Below are positions 1 through 9,162 of a DNA stretch of 64,000 bases, one piece after another (the first letter of the stretch is position 1; the number at the start of each line of letters is the position of its first letter). This DNA is from Stenotrophomonas sp. NA06056 (GTDB lineage Bacteria > Pseudomonadota > Gammaproteobacteria > Xanthomonadales > Xanthomonadaceae), in assembly GCF_013364355.1 (NCBI RefSeq), contig NZ_CP054931.1, forward strand, positions 496,001 through 560,000, read 5' to 3'. Made by a program: the position numbers and the translations under genes. The notes below the pieces were generated by a model. It did no database searches. It was not told the DNA's origin and worked only from the letters and a program-made list of their open reading frames with translations.

Positions 1-624
1 CAGGCCACCGTCGATACCCTGCTGATGCTGGCCGGCTCGCTGCCGCTGACTCTGGCCATCGGCCTGCCGTTGGGCGTGCTGCTGTACCTGTTCGGTGCGC
101 CACAGCTGAAGCGCCGGCCGTTCGCCTACGGCGTGCTCGCGCTGGTGGTGAACCTTCTGCGCTCGGTGCCCTTCATCATCCTGATGATCGTGCTGATTCC
201 GGTAACCCTGTTCCTGATGGGGACGTCGTTGGGGGTGCGCGGTGCGATCGTGCCGCTGGTCATCGGCGCGGCGCCGTTCTATGCGCGCCTGGTGGAAACC
301 GCGCTGCGCGAAGTGGATCGCGGGGTGATCGAGGCGACCCAGGCCATGGGCGCCACCACGTGGCAGTTGGTCACCCGTGTGCTGCTGCCCGAAGCACGGC
401 CAGGCCTGATTGCCGGTGCGACGGTGACCACCGTGGCGCTGATCGGTTTCACTGCGATGGGCGGTGCGATCGGTTCCGGTGGTCTCGGTGACCTGGCGTT
501 CCGCGATGGCTACCAGCGTTCGCATACCGACGTGGCACTGGTCACTGTGGTCCTGCTGTTGATCCTGGTACAGCTGCTGCAGATGCTGGGCGACCGCCTG
601 GTCGCGCATTACAGCCGCAGATAA
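1..624 (+). CDS. metI: Methionine ABC transporter permease (MetI), 5' end missing
   Basis: Inner-membrane permease subunit of a MetNIQ-type D/L-methionine importer. The reading frame is already open at base 1, and 207 codons are visible. The family is usually about 217 residues, so only around ten N-terminal residues are missing. Several hydrophobic segments are seen. The cytoplasmic EAA loop that docks on the ATPase is present around visible residues 110-127 (EATQAMGATTWQLV then LLPEA). The MetN ATPase is expected upstream, outside the window. A hairpin follows the stop. The family is clear; methionine specificity is inferred from overall resemblance. Confidence 0.85.
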   Translation, partial: QATVDTLLMLAGSLPLTLAIGLPLGVLLYLFGAPQLKRRPFAYGVLALVVNLLRSVPFIILMIVLIPVTLFLMGTSLGVRGAIVPLVIGAAPFYARLVETALREVDRGVIEATQAMGATTWQLVTRVLLPEARPGLIAGATVTTVALIGFTAMGGAIGSGGLGDLAFRDGYQRSHTDVALVTVVLLLILVQLLQMLGDRLVAHYSRR

Positions 625-628
625 CAGA

Positions 629-655
629 ATGCCGGGCGGCGCCCGGCATCGTTTC
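629..655 (+). terminator. Probable terminator after metI
   Basis: A 9-bp perfect stem (629-637 with 641-649) has a 3-nt loop and only a short T run after it. It lies 5 nt past the metI stop. The T tract is weak, so efficiency is uncertain. Confidence 0.5.
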
Positions 656-657
656 GG

Positions 658-680
658 GTAGTGCCGGCCGCTGGCCGGCA
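658..680 (+). repeat. SMAG (GTAG-type REP) element
   Basis: GTAG followed by a GC-rich hairpin of the TGCCGGCC-GC-TGGCCGGCA type. It sits between the metI terminator and the lipocalin stop codon. Confidence 0.85.
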
Positions 681-691
681 ACCGCAGGCGC

Positions 692-1291
692 TCAACGCAC
701 GTTCGGCACTTCGTAGCCCAGCTTGCCGACCTGCTCGGGATGCTGCGGCACGCGCTTGAGCTTGTCGGTGTTCACCCCGTACTCGTCGCGCAGGCGTTCG
801 GCCAGGTCCTTGTACAGGGCCTTGTCCATGTCCGGTGTGCGCGAGAAGATCCAGGCCATCTCGCGGCCCGGGTAGCCGATCAGCGCCCAGGAGTAGTCGG
901 GCGCCACTTCCAGCACCCGTGAATGGGTCGGCACGACCCGGTAGAACCAGGTGCGCCAGCCGTGGTTGCCACTGTCGGGATCGACACTGGCGCGCGCGCG
1001 GATTTCCTGCATCGGTTCGCCGAAGCCGTCACGATAGCGATAGGTGATGGCGACTTTGTTGTCCTCGCGCAGCGCGTACTGGTTGACGCTGGCGACGTGG
1101 CCGCGTTCGATGAAGTTCGGCACACGGCCGATCACGTACCAGGTGCCCATGAAGCGCTGCAGGTCGATCGCCCCATCTGCAGAGGCTTCCGCGGTGCTGT
1201 TGCTGGATGAGGGGGGGCTATTGGCAGCCACTGCCGGACCACCCAGGGACAGGGCCAGCAACACAGCGCAGAGCGGGCGGATCGAGGTCAT
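692..1291 (-). CDS. blc: Lipocalin family protein (Blc-like)
   Basis: A bacterial lipocalin of 199 residues, expected to bind a hydrophobic ligand such as a lysophospholipid or fatty acid. A signal peptide runs to about residue 23. The lipocalin signature G-T-W lies at residues 49-51 (FMGTWYVIGRVPNF). Further blocks match bacterial Blc: NQYALREDNKVAITYRYRDG, then WAWIFSRTP-like motifs near residue 150. Unlike E. coli Blc there is no clear lipobox, since the only early cysteine (C8) sits inside the hydrophobic stretch. I therefore read it as periplasmic rather than a lipoprotein. It diverges from the small gene at 1417. Confidence 0.85.
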   Translation of the reverse strand: MTSIRPLCAVLLALSLGGPAVAANSPPSSSNSTAEASADGAIDLQRFMGTWYVIGRVPNFIERGHVASVNQYALREDNKVAITYRYRDGFGEPMQEIRARASVDPDSGNHGWRTWFYRVVPTHSRVLEVAPDYSWALIGYPGREMAWIFSRTPDMDKALYKDLAERLRDEYGVNTDKLKRVPQHPEQVGKLGYEVPNVR

Positions 1292-1416
1292 GCGGGAGCG
1301 GGCTCCAGTGGGCTTGCCCGCGCATGGTCACTGTGTGCACGCAATCCGTCAATGGTGTCGCAGCCGGTGAGAAGCCGCGCGGCCAAGCTGGCCGCATCGA
1401 CCACCGGAGAATCCGC

Positions 1417-1734
1417 ATGCGCACACGTCCCCGCCACCGCCCGCCAACTGAACGCGTCAGCGAGCGCAGCGATCCCCGCCTGCTGCGGGTGGTGCCGCAG
1501 ATCGCCTTGGCGGGGCTGGCCGTGGTGCTGGTGTGGCCAGCCGCGCGTGGCAGCAGTGCCTGGCTGGGCTGGTTGCCGTTGTGGCTGGTGGGGATGCCGT
1601 TGGCGGCCTGGTGGGCGCTGCTGCGCTGCCCGTTGCCGACGCGGGCCGTGCTGCGCTGGCTGCGACGCGACAATCGGCAGGCCAGGCGCCGCTCCCCGCC
1701 ACGCTCGCGCAAGACGCACGCGGCCACGGCCTGA
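1417..1734 (+). CDS. Small basic membrane protein, unknown
   Basis: I do not recognise this 105-residue protein. I chose the ATG at 1417 because GGAGA sits just upstream with good spacing; a longer frame exists but would run back into the divergent lipocalin gene. Two hydrophobic helices are visible (about residues 26-40 and 45-67, LAGLAVVLVWPAA and LGWLPLWLVGMPLAAWW). They are flanked by strongly basic ends, the C-terminus being rich in Arg, Lys and Ser. This suggests a small two-span inner-membrane protein with cytoplasmic tails. Confidence 0.5.
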   Translation: MRTRPRHRPPTERVSERSDPRLLRVVPQIALAGLAVVLVWPAARGSSAWLGWLPLWLVGMPLAAWWALLRCPLPTRAVLRWLRRDNRQARRRSPPRSRKTHAATA

Positions 1735-1803
1735 CCTTCGACACGGGGGCGGCCCTGGTGATCCATGCTAGCGTTCCACGGCTAATGACTGCCTGGAGCT
1801 GCA

Positions 1804-3900
1804 ATGTCACGATTCGCTTCCGCCTGCCTGCTGGCCGGCATGATGACCGCTGCCTCGGTGGGTACCGCCGTGGCTGCTGAAGACACCGACCGTTACGCCT
1901 GGCTGGAGGACGTCACCGGCGACAAGCCGTTGTCCTGGGTCAAGGAACAGAACGCCAAGTCCGAGGCGCGCCTGGCGCAGACCCCGGCCTTCAAGCAGAT
2001 GGAGAGCAGCATCCGCGAGGTGCTCGACTCGGACGCCAAGATTCCCGGCGTGCAGAAGATCGGCGATTACTACTACAACTTCTGGAAGGACAAGCAGCAC
2101 GAGCGCGGCCTGTGGCGCCGTACCACCCTGGCCGAGTACCGCAAGGCCTCGCCGACCTGGGAGACCGTGCTCGACCTGGATGCGCTGAACAAGGCCGAGA
2201 ACGAAAACTGGGTCTGGCACGGCGCCGACTGCCTGCGTCCGGACTACAGCCGCTGCCTGATCGCGCTGTCGCGCGGCGGTGCCGACGCCGATGTCACCCG
2301 CGAGTTCGACCTGGCCAGCAAGAGCTGGATCAAGGACGGCTTCTTCCGTCCCGAATCGAAGGGCGGCCTGAGCTGGATCGACCGCGACACCGTGTTCGTC
2401 TACACCGACTTCGGTACCGGCACGATGACCACCTCCGGCTACCCGCGCGTGGCCAAGCTGTGGAAGCGTGGCACGCCGATGTCTGCGGCCAGCCTGGTCT
2501 ATGAAGGCAAGCCGGAAGACATGTACATCGCGGCGATGCACGATGACACCCCGGGCTTCGAGCGCAACCTGGTCAGCCGTACGCTGGCCTTCTACAACAA
2601 CGAGCTCTACCTGCGCGGCGACGATGGCAAGCTGACCAGGATCGATGCACCAAACTCGGCCGAGAAGGGCCTGCACAAGCAGTGGCTGACCCTGGAACTG
2701 CGCGATCCGTGGACCGTGGGTGGCAAGACCTACGCCTCCGGCTCCTTGCTGGTGACCAAGCTGGATGATTTCCTGGCCGGCAAGCGCGACTTCGAAGTGC
2801 TGTTCACCCCGACTGCGACCACCTCGCTGGCCAGTGCCTCGTGGACGAAGAACCACCTGGTGCTGAACGTGCTGGACGACGTCAAGAACCGCTTGTCGGT
2901 GCTGACCCCGACCGCCAAGGGCTGGCAGAAGAGCGACTTCGTCGGCGCGCCGGCCTTCGGCACCCTGGGCGTCAGTGCGGTCGACAGCAATGACAGCGAT
3001 GCGGTGTGGCTGACCGCCACCGACTACCTGACCCCGACCACGCTGGCCATTGCCGACATCGGCAAGGCGCCGGAAGTGCTCAAGACCATGCCGGCGTTCT
3101 TCGACGCCGACGGCAAGGTCATTGAACAGCACTTCGCCACCAGCAAGGACGGCACCCGCGTGCCGTACTTCGTGGTGCACGACAAGGCGATGAAGCTCGA
3201 TGGCTCCAACCCGACCCTGCTGTACGGCTACGGTGGCTTCGAGATCTCGCTGACCCCGTCGTATTCCGGCGGCATGGGCCGCGCCTGGCTGGAGAAGGGC
3301 GGCGTGTACGTGGTCGCCAACATCCGCGGTGGTGGCGAGTACGGTCCGCGCTGGCACCAGGCGGCGCTGAAGCAGAACCGTCACAAGGCCTATGAAGACA
3401 TGGCCGCCGTCGCCCAGGATCTGGTCACCCGCAAGATCACTTCGGCCAAGCACCTGGGCGTGCAGGGCGGCAGCAACGGTGGCCTGCTCACCGGCAACAT
3501 GCTGACCCAGTACCCGGAGCTGTTCGGTGCGGTGGTGGTGCAGGTTCCGCTGCTGGACATGAAGCGCTACAGCCACCTGCTGGCCGGCGCGTCGTGGATG
3601 GCCGAGTACGGCAACCCGGACACCAGTGACTGGGAGTTCATCAAGACCTTCTCGCCGTACCACCTGTTCGACGCGAAGAAGACCTACCCGCCGGTGCTGT
3701 TCACCACATCCACCCGCGATGACCGCGTGCATCCGGGCCATGCCCGCAAGATGGCCGCGAAGATGATCGATGCCGGCAAGGACGTGACCTACTACGAGAA
3801 CATCGAAGGCGGTCACGGCGGCGCAGCCAACAACGCGCAGGCTGCACACATGTCGGCCCTGGCCTACAGCTTCCTGTGGGAGCGGTTGGGCGGTAAATAA
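1804..3900 (+). CDS. Secreted prolyl oligopeptidase family (S9) peptidase
   Basis: A serine peptidase of 698 residues, cleaving proline-containing peptides if it behaves like its family. A signal peptide (about residues 1-24) indicates export to the periplasm. Residues about 30-420 form the beta-propeller that gates access. The alpha/beta-hydrolase domain follows, with nucleophile S557 in GGSNGG, the acid within RDDRVHPGHA (around D639-D640) and H671 in EGGHGG. The S-to-H spacing matches classical prolyl oligopeptidase. A strong terminator follows. A second S9 enzyme of a different subtype lies at 5399. Family is certain; exact substrate is not. Confidence 0.93.
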   Translation: MSRFASACLLAGMMTAASVGTAVAAEDTDRYAWLEDVTGDKPLSWVKEQNAKSEARLAQTPAFKQMESSIREVLDSDAKIPGVQKIGDYYYNFWKDKQHERGLWRRTTLAEYRKASPTWETVLDLDALNKAENENWVWHGADCLRPDYSRCLIALSRGGADADVTREFDLASKSWIKDGFFRPESKGGLSWIDRDTVFVYTDFGTGTMTTSGYPRVAKLWKRGTPMSAASLVYEGKPEDMYIAAMHDDTPGFERNLVSRTLAFYNNELYLRGDDGKLTRIDAPNSAEKGLHKQWLTLELRDPWTVGGKTYASGSLLVTKLDDFLAGKRDFEVLFTPTATTSLASASWTKNHLVLNVLDDVKNRLSVLTPTAKGWQKSDFVGAPAFGTLGVSAVDSNDSDAVWLTATDYLTPTTLAIADIGKAPEVLKTMPAFFDADGKVIEQHFATSKDGTRVPYFVVHDKAMKLDGSNPTLLYGYGGFEISLTPSYSGGMGRAWLEKGGVYVVANIRGGGEYGPRWHQAALKQNRHKAYEDMAAVAQDLVTRKITSAKHLGVQGGSNGGLLTGNMLTQYPELFGAVVVQVPLLDMKRYSHLLAGASWMAEYGNPDTSDWEFIKTFSPYHLFDAKKTYPPVLFTTSTRDDRVHPGHARKMAAKMIDAGKDVTYYENIEGGHGGAANNAQAAHMSALAYSFLWERLGGK

Positions 3901-3910
3901 GCAGAACGGA

Positions 3911-3937
3911 AAACGCCGCCCCAGGGCGGCGTTTTTC
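3911..3937 (+). terminator. Intrinsic terminator after the S9 peptidase
   Basis: A stem of about 9 bp (ACGCCGCCC with GGGCGGCGT) is followed by TTTTT. It starts about 10 nt after the stop codon at 3900. Confidence 0.85.
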
Positions 3938-3945
3938 GTTATCGG

Positions 3946-4014
3946 GTAGCGCCGGGCCATGCCCGGCGGCTCCCTTGCCGAACTACGCGCTCGCCGGGCA
4001 CGGCCCGGCGCTAC
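3946..4014. repeat. Inverted pair of SMAG elements
   Basis: One GTAG-headed hairpin of the GCCGGGCC-AT-GCCCGGC subtype lies at 3946-3969. An inverted copy at 3993-4014 ends in CTAC. The CTA at 4011-4013 is, on the minus strand, the TAG stop codon of the aminotransferase gene. Confidence 0.85.
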
Positions 4015-5195
4015 CGGAAATGTTTCAACCCGCGCGCGATGCGCTCCACCGCCTCCTGCAACCGCGGCACTTCCTGGGTATAGGCCAGGCGCACGTGCTG
4101 GTTCGATCGATGGAAGCCGAAATCCAGGCCCGGGGTGAATGCCACGTGCTCGGTTTCCAAAAAATGCGCACAGAACGCCTGCGCATCATCGGTGAACGCA
4201 CTCACATCGGCATACAGATAGAACGCCCCCTGCGGCTCCACCTCGATGCGGAAGCCCAACTCGCGCAATGCCGGCAGCAGGAAGTCGCGGCGCTGCTGGA
4301 AGGCCTGGCGGCGTTGTTCGAAGATCGCCATCGCCTCTTCGCTGAAACAGGCGAGGGCCGCATGCTGGGCGATGCTCGAGGCGCTGATGTACAGGTTCTG
4401 CGCCAGCTTCTCCAGGTCGGATACCGCCGCTGGCGGCGCCACCAGCCAACCCAGTCGCCAGCCGGTCATGCCGAAGTATTTGGAGAAGCTGTTCAGCACG
4501 AACGCGCTGTCATCCACCTGCAGCACGCTGGCTGCATCCAGACCGTAGGTCAGGCCGTGATAGATCTCGTCGACCACCAGGTGGCCGCCGCGCGCATGCA
4601 GCGACGCCGACAGTGCCGCCAGTTCATCGGCGGACAGCACGGTGCCGGTGGGATTGGCCGGTGATGCCACCAGCGCGCCGACGCTGTCGGCGTTCCAGTT
4701 CCGCTGCACCAGCGAGGGAGTCAGCTGGTAGGCCGTGTCAGGCCCCACCGGCACCAGCTGCGCGCCGCCTTCCACCAGACGCAGGAAATGGCGGTTGCAC
4801 GGATAGCCGGGATCGGCCAGCAGCCAGTGGCGACCCGGGTCGACCAGCAGGCTGCTGGCCAGCAGCAGGGCGCCAGAGCCGCCCGGCGTGACCAGGATGC
4901 GTTCGGGGTCGACATCCAGGCCGTAGTGGCTGCGATAGAAGCCGCTGATCGCCTGGCGCAGGGCGGGCAGGCCGCGTGCGGCGGTGTAGCGGGTATGGCC
5001 GGCGGCCAGTGCCGCCTGGCCGGCCCGCACGACCGGCTCGGCGGTGGTGAAGTCCGGTTCGCCGATCTCCAGATGGATCACATCGTGACCGGCCTGTTCC
5101 AGCGCCTGTGCGCGGGCCAGCAGGGACATCACATGGAAGGGAGCGATTTCGTGGCTGCGCCGGCTGTAGCCCGGCGTGTGGGGCAGGGTACTCAT
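4011..5195 (-). CDS. Class I/II PLP-dependent aminotransferase
   Basis: A fold-type I aminotransferase of 394 residues. Visible landmarks are ASPANPTG (residues 178-185), the VVDEIYHGL segment (about 207-215) with the Asp and Tyr that hold the cofactor, Schiff-base lysine K239 in NSFSKYFGM, and R247 in GWRLGW. I chose the start at 5195 (MSTLPH) over the upstream in-frame starts at 5252 and 5204, because the extension would be encoded by a SMAG repeat. The TAG stop is supplied by another SMAG element. Amino-acid specificity cannot be read from sequence; aspartate/aromatic-type and alanine-type relatives are both possible. Confidence 0.9.
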   Translation of the reverse strand: MSTLPHTPGYSRRSHEIAPFHVMSLLARAQALEQAGHDVIHLEIGEPDFTTAEPVVRAGQAALAAGHTRYTAARGLPALRQAISGFYRSHYGLDVDPERILVTPGGSGALLLASSLLVDPGRHWLLADPGYPCNRHFLRLVEGGAQLVPVGPDTAYQLTPSLVQRNWNADSVGALVASPANPTGTVLSADELAALSASLHARGGHLVVDEIYHGLTYGLDAASVLQVDDSAFVLNSFSKYFGMTGWRLGWLVAPPAAVSDLEKLAQNLYISASSIAQHAALACFSEEAMAIFEQRRQAFQQRRDFLLPALRELGFRIEVEPQGAFYLYADVSAFTDDAQAFCAHFLETEHVAFTPGLDFGFHRSNQHVRLAYTQEVPRLQEAVERIARGLKHFR

Positions 5196-5222
5196 GCCCC
5201 ACATGGTACGCCGCCGGTCCAG

Positions 5223-5294
5223 GGAGTGCCGGCCGCTGGCCGGCAACCGCACGGGGCTGTTTATCCCGAGGTTGCCGGCCAGCGGCCGGCACTA
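5223..5294. repeat. Inverted pair of SMAG elements
   Basis: A diverged forward copy (GGAG instead of GTAG) lies at 5223-5246 and an inverted copy ending CTAC at 5272-5294. They fill much of the gap between the divergent aminotransferase and oligopeptidase B genes. Confidence 0.8.
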
Positions 5295-5398
5295 CCTGCG
5301 TGCAACCATGACCCTCCTCAGGGTTGCCCGCAGCCCCCCTGCAACCCAGACTCAGGCGCAAGGACGCCATTGCATTGCCGATCAAGGAGCCTTATTTC

Positions 5399-7531
5399 AT
5401 GAAATCCACTCTCTGCCTGTTGCTTGCGAGCCTGATGACCAGCACCGCTACCGCCGCCACCCCGCCCGTTCCGCCGGATGTTGAGAAGCGTCCGCACGTG
5501 GTCAAGGCGCCGTTCGGCGCGACCCGCAACGATGACTATTACTGGCTGCGCGATGACAAGCGCGAGGACAAGGCCATGCTGGCCTACCTGCAGGCCGAGA
5601 ACGCCTATGCCGACCAGCTGCTGGCACCGCTGAAGCCACTGGAGGATGCGCTGTACGGCGAGATCGTCGGCCGCATCAAGCAGGACGATGCCAGTGTGCC
5701 TGCGCGCGAGCGCGGCTACTGGTACTACAGCCGCTACGAGACCGGCCAGGACTATCCCATCCATGCGCGCCGCAAGGCCAGCATGGACGCGCCCGAAGAG
5801 GTCCTGCTCAACGTCAACACGATGGCTGCCGGCAAGGGCTATTTCAGCGTCGGCTCGATGGAGGTCAGCCAGGACAACCAGTTGCTGGCCTGGGCCGACG
5901 ATGACGTGGGTCGCCGCCAGTACGTCATCCGCTTCAAGGACCTGCGCACCGGCGCGGTGCTGCCGGACACGATCACCGGCACCTCCGGTGACCTGGTCTG
6001 GGCCGACGACAACCGCACCGTGCTGTATGTCGAGAACGATCCGGAAACCCTGCTGACCGTGCGGGTGAAGAAGCACGTGCTGGGCACCCCGGCCAGCGCC
6101 GACACCGTCGTCTACGAAGAAAAGGACGACAGCTTCTACATGGGCATCGGCCGCACCCGCGACGATCGCTTCATCACCATCGGCGTGCACAGCACCGTGT
6201 CCTCCGAAGAGCGCTACGCGCCGGCCAGCGACCCGACTACCTTCACCGTGCTGGCGCCGCGCCAGCGCGATGTGGAGTACGACGCGGACCACTACGACGG
6301 CCGCTGGGTGATCCGTACCAACGATGGTGCGAAGAACTTCAAGCTGGTCACCGCGCCGACCGATGCCACCTCGCGTGCGCAGTGGAAGGACTGGATCGCC
6401 CATGACGATGCGGTATTCATCGAAGGCTTCGAGCTGTTCGATACCTACACCGCCATTGCCGAACGTTCCGAAGGCCTGGAGCGCGTGCGCCTGCTGTTCA
6501 AGGACGGCCGCACCGATTACGTGAAGGCCGATGAGCCGGCGTATTCGATGGGCCTGGGCGACAACACCGAGGCTGATACGCCGTGGCTGCGCTACGTCTA
6601 TACCTCGATGACCACCCCGACCACGGTGTTCGAACTGAACACCGCCACCGGTGAGCGCCGCCAGTTGAAGGTGCAGCCGGTGATCGGCTACGACGCCAGC
6701 AAGTACGAAACCGACCGCGTGTGGGTGACCGCACGCGATGGCGTGAAGGTTCCGGTGTCGCTGGTCTATCGCAAGGGCTACAAGAAGGATGGCACCGGCG
6801 CGCTGTTCCAGTACGCCTACGGCAGCTACGGCATGTCGATGGATCCGTACTTCAACCAGACCGCGGTGAGCCTGCTCGACCGTGGCGTGGTGTATGCCAT
6901 CGCGCACATCCGTGGTGGCCAGGAAATGGGCCGCGACTGGTACGAGAACGGCAAGCTGCTGCATAAGCAGAACACCTTCAACGACTTCGTCGACGTCACC
7001 CGTGGGCTGGTGGCGCAGGGCTGGGCGGCGAAGGACCGTGTTGCTGCCTCCGGTGGCAGTGCCGGTGGCCTGCTGATGGGCGCGGTGGCCAACCAGGCGC
7101 CGCAGGATTACCGGGTGATGGTGGCGCAGGTGCCGTTCGTCGATGTGGTCACCACCATGCTCGACCCGACCATTCCGCTGACCACCAACGAGTACGACGA
7201 GTGGGGCAACCCGGAACAGAAGCCGTACTACGACTACATGCTGTCCTACTCGCCCTACGACAACGTGAAGAAGCAGGCCTATCCGTCGCTGTTCGTGGGC
7301 ACCGGCCTGTGGGATTCGCAGGTGCAGTACTGGGAGCCGGCCAAGTGGGTGGCCAAGCTGCGCGATGACAACACCGGCCACTTCCCCATCCTGTTCCGCA
7401 CCAACATGGAAGCTGGCCACGGCGGCAAGTCCGGGCGCTTCCAGCGTTACCGTGAGCTGTCCGAGTCGTATGCGTTCGTGCTGCAGCAGCTGGGCATCGA
7501 AACACCCGCTGCCGGTGCTGCGACGGAATGA
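5399..7531 (+). CDS. ptrB: Secreted oligopeptidase B-type S9 peptidase
   Basis: An S9A serine peptidase resembling oligopeptidase B (PtrB), which cleaves short peptides after basic residues. It has 710 residues starting at the ATG preceded by AAGGAGC; an in-frame upstream start at 5324 lacks a ribosome site. A signal peptide (MKSTLCLLLASLMTSTATAA) marks it as periplasmic. The family opening DDYYWLRDD follows, then the propeller, then the hydrolase domain. That domain carries S554 in GGSAGG, D639 in GLWDSQV and H674 in EAGHGG. It is clearly a different subtype from the S9 enzyme at 1804. Basic-residue specificity is inferred from the family. Confidence 0.92.
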   Translation: MKSTLCLLLASLMTSTATAATPPVPPDVEKRPHVVKAPFGATRNDDYYWLRDDKREDKAMLAYLQAENAYADQLLAPLKPLEDALYGEIVGRIKQDDASVPARERGYWYYSRYETGQDYPIHARRKASMDAPEEVLLNVNTMAAGKGYFSVGSMEVSQDNQLLAWADDDVGRRQYVIRFKDLRTGAVLPDTITGTSGDLVWADDNRTVLYVENDPETLLTVRVKKHVLGTPASADTVVYEEKDDSFYMGIGRTRDDRFITIGVHSTVSSEERYAPASDPTTFTVLAPRQRDVEYDADHYDGRWVIRTNDGAKNFKLVTAPTDATSRAQWKDWIAHDDAVFIEGFELFDTYTAIAERSEGLERVRLLFKDGRTDYVKADEPAYSMGLGDNTEADTPWLRYVYTSMTTPTTVFELNTATGERRQLKVQPVIGYDASKYETDRVWVTARDGVKVPVSLVYRKGYKKDGTGALFQYAYGSYGMSMDPYFNQTAVSLLDRGVVYAIAHIRGGQEMGRDWYENGKLLHKQNTFNDFVDVTRGLVAQGWAAKDRVAASGGSAGGLLMGAVANQAPQDYRVMVAQVPFVDVVTTMLDPTIPLTTNEYDEWGNPEQKPYYDYMLSYSPYDNVKKQAYPSLFVGTGLWDSQVQYWEPAKWVAKLRDDNTGHFPILFRTNMEAGHGGKSGRFQRYRELSESYAFVLQQLGIETPAAGAATE

Positions 7532-7587
7532 CGCATTGTGGCGGCGGTGATATCGCCGCCGCCACCTGCGCTGGGTATCCTTGCGCG

Positions 7588-8010
7588 ATGAGCCTGCCCG
7601 AACCGCCCGTCCCCAAGGATCTGCCAGCGCCCGCCCGGCCCGTGCGGTTCCGTTGGGCATGGTGGCTGCTGGCCTATGCCAGCCTGGGCACCGGCATTGT
7701 CGGCATTTTCGTGCCGGGGCTGCCCACCACCGTATTCATCCTGATCTCGGCCTGGGCCGCCTCGCGCGGCTCCGAGCGCTTGCACGGCTGGCTGCTGCAA
7801 CACCCGCGCTTCGGCCCGGCCATCGGCAACTGGCAGGCACATGGTGCGGTCAGCCGCTACGGCAAATGGATGGCCACGATCACCATGGCGGTGTGCGCCG
7901 GCATCATGCTGTGGTGCGTACCGGTGGCCTGGGTGAAGTGGTTCTCCATCGGCAGCATGACCGTGGTGGCGATCTGGCTGTGGACCCGGCCGCTGCCACC
8001 GGCCGATTGA
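7588..8010 (+). CDS. YbaN family (DUF454) inner-membrane protein
   Basis: A 140-residue membrane protein of the DUF454/YbaN family, whose function is unknown. The characteristic LGIVGIFVPGLPTTVFIL-like stretch is at about residues 35-55. Three hydrophobic spans are visible, with the short motif HPRFGPAIGNWQAHGAVSR between the first and the last two. The N-terminal tail is proline-rich. The start at 7588 gives the normal family length; an in-frame ATG at 7528 would add about 20 unconserved residues. It lies 57 nt after the oligopeptidase gene. Confidence 0.85.
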   Translation: MSLPEPPVPKDLPAPARPVRFRWAWWLLAYASLGTGIVGIFVPGLPTTVFILISAWAASRGSERLHGWLLQHPRFGPAIGNWQAHGAVSRYGKWMATITMAVCAGIMLWCVPVAWVKWFSIGSMTVVAIWLWTRPLPPAD

Positions 8011-8078
8011 TCTCTCCCGCCGGGCATGGCGCGGCACCCTGCACCAACCGCTCAGCCGCCAATGGCTATACTCGGGGC

Positions 8079-8318
8079 ATGAACATCCCCCATCGCAATG
8101 TCATCCTGATTCCGCTGGCAGCGGCCTCGCTGCTGTTCCTCGCCGCATGCGGCAACAAGGGCCCGCTGGTGCTGCCGCAGAAGCCGGTGCCGGTGGAAGA
8201 GACCGTCGAGCCGGCGGCCGATGCCGACGCCACGCCCGCTGCTACCCAGAGTACCGGTGACGGCAGTCCGTCGGTCACCCCGGACCCGGTCAAGAAGGTG
8301 GACGACGGGAATGAGTAA
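8079..8318 (+). CDS. lptM: LptM (YifL)-type small lipoprotein
   Basis: A 79-residue lipoprotein precursor. The lipobox ends at C24 (LLFLAAC), and GNKGPLVLP follows directly, the hallmark of the YifL/LptM family. E. coli LptM binds the LptD-LptE translocon and helps oxidative maturation of LptD. The rest is an acidic, Ala/Pro-rich tail of low complexity. Its last 8 nt overlap dapF, the same lptM-dapF arrangement as in enterobacteria, so the two are probably co-translated. Confidence 0.85.
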   Translation: MNIPHRNVILIPLAAASLLFLAACGNKGPLVLPQKPVPVEETVEPAADADATPAATQSTGDGSPSVTPDPVKKVDDGNE

Positions 8319-9162
8319 GGCCGGCTCCAATGGCCTGCGCTTCAGCAAGATGCACGGCGCGGGCAACGATTTCGTAGTGATCGACCTGCGCGACGGCACC
8401 GCGCCGCCCACCCCGGAACTGGCCGCACGACTGGCCGACCGCCATACCGGCGTCGGCTGCGACCAGATCCTGACCATCGAGCCGCCGCGTGCCGAAGGCT
8501 CGGTCGCCTCGTACCGCATCTGGAACGCCGATGGTTCCAACTCCGAGCAGTGCGGCAACGGCGCGCGCTGCATCGCGGCCTGGCTGGTACGCGAGGGCAG
8601 TGCGCAGGGCGATCGCTTCGTCATCGACAGCCCGCTGGCCAGCCATGCCGTGGATGTCCTCGGCGGTGGTCAGTACGCGGTGGCGATGGGCGTGCCGGTG
8701 TTCGAACCGGCGCAGGTGCCGCTGATCGGCTTCGCCCACCCCCGCGAGGAATACCTGCTGCCGCTGCAGGGCGAGACCGTGCGCTTCGCGGCAGTGTCGA
8801 TGGGCAATCCGCATGCGGTGATCGAAGTGGGCCTGGTCGACGCTGCACCGGTTGAGCGCGTAGGCGGACTGCTGCAGCAGCATGCCTCGTTCCCGAAGTC
8901 GGTGAACGTGGGCTTCGCCCAGGTGATGGGCCCGGAACATGCGCGCCTGCGTGTGTTCGAGCGCGGCGTGGGTGAAACCCTGGCCTGTGGCAGTGGCGCC
9001 TGCGCTGCCGCAGTGACCTTGATGCAGCGCGGCCGCCTGCAGCGCGATGCGCGCATCAGCCTGCCCGGTGGCGACCTGCGCATCCAGTGGGCGGGCGATG
9101 GCCAGCCGGTGGTGATGGCGGGCCCGACCGCATTCGTCTTCGAAGGGGAGTGGATCGCATGA
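8311..9162 (+). CDS. dapF: Diaminopimelate epimerase
   Basis: Interconverts LL- and meso-diaminopimelate in lysine and peptidoglycan synthesis. The protein has 283 residues. Both catalytic cysteines are visible: C81 in [11 protein letters not shown] and C226 in [10 protein letters not shown]. The N-terminal family motif [13 protein letters not shown] is at residues 13-25. It overlaps lptM by 8 nt and the next gene by 4 nt (ATGA), forming the conserved lptM-dapF-DUF484-xerC run. Confidence 0.97.
   Translation: MSKAGSNGLRFSKMHGAGNDFVVIDLRDGTAPPTPELAARLADRHTGVGCDQILTIEPPRAEGSVASYRIWNADGSNSEQCGNGARCIAAWLVREGSAQGDRFVIDSPLASHAVDVLGGGQYAVAMGVPVFEPAQVPLIGFAHPREEYLLPLQGETVRFAAVSMGNPHAVIEVGLVDAAPVERVGGLLQQHASFPKSVNVGFAQVMGPEHARLRVFERGVGETLACGSGACAAAVTLMQRGRLQRDARISLPGGDLRIQWAGDGQPVVMAGPTAFVFEGEWIA

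Noticed and set aside
1807..3960. A 717-codon open frame on the minus strand, and similar long antisense frames (for example 14815-17793 and 62145-63995 surroundings)
   Set aside because: These are shadows of high-GC genes in other frames. They lack family resemblance, have biased His/Arg/Gln/Val composition and lie fully inside well-identified genes.
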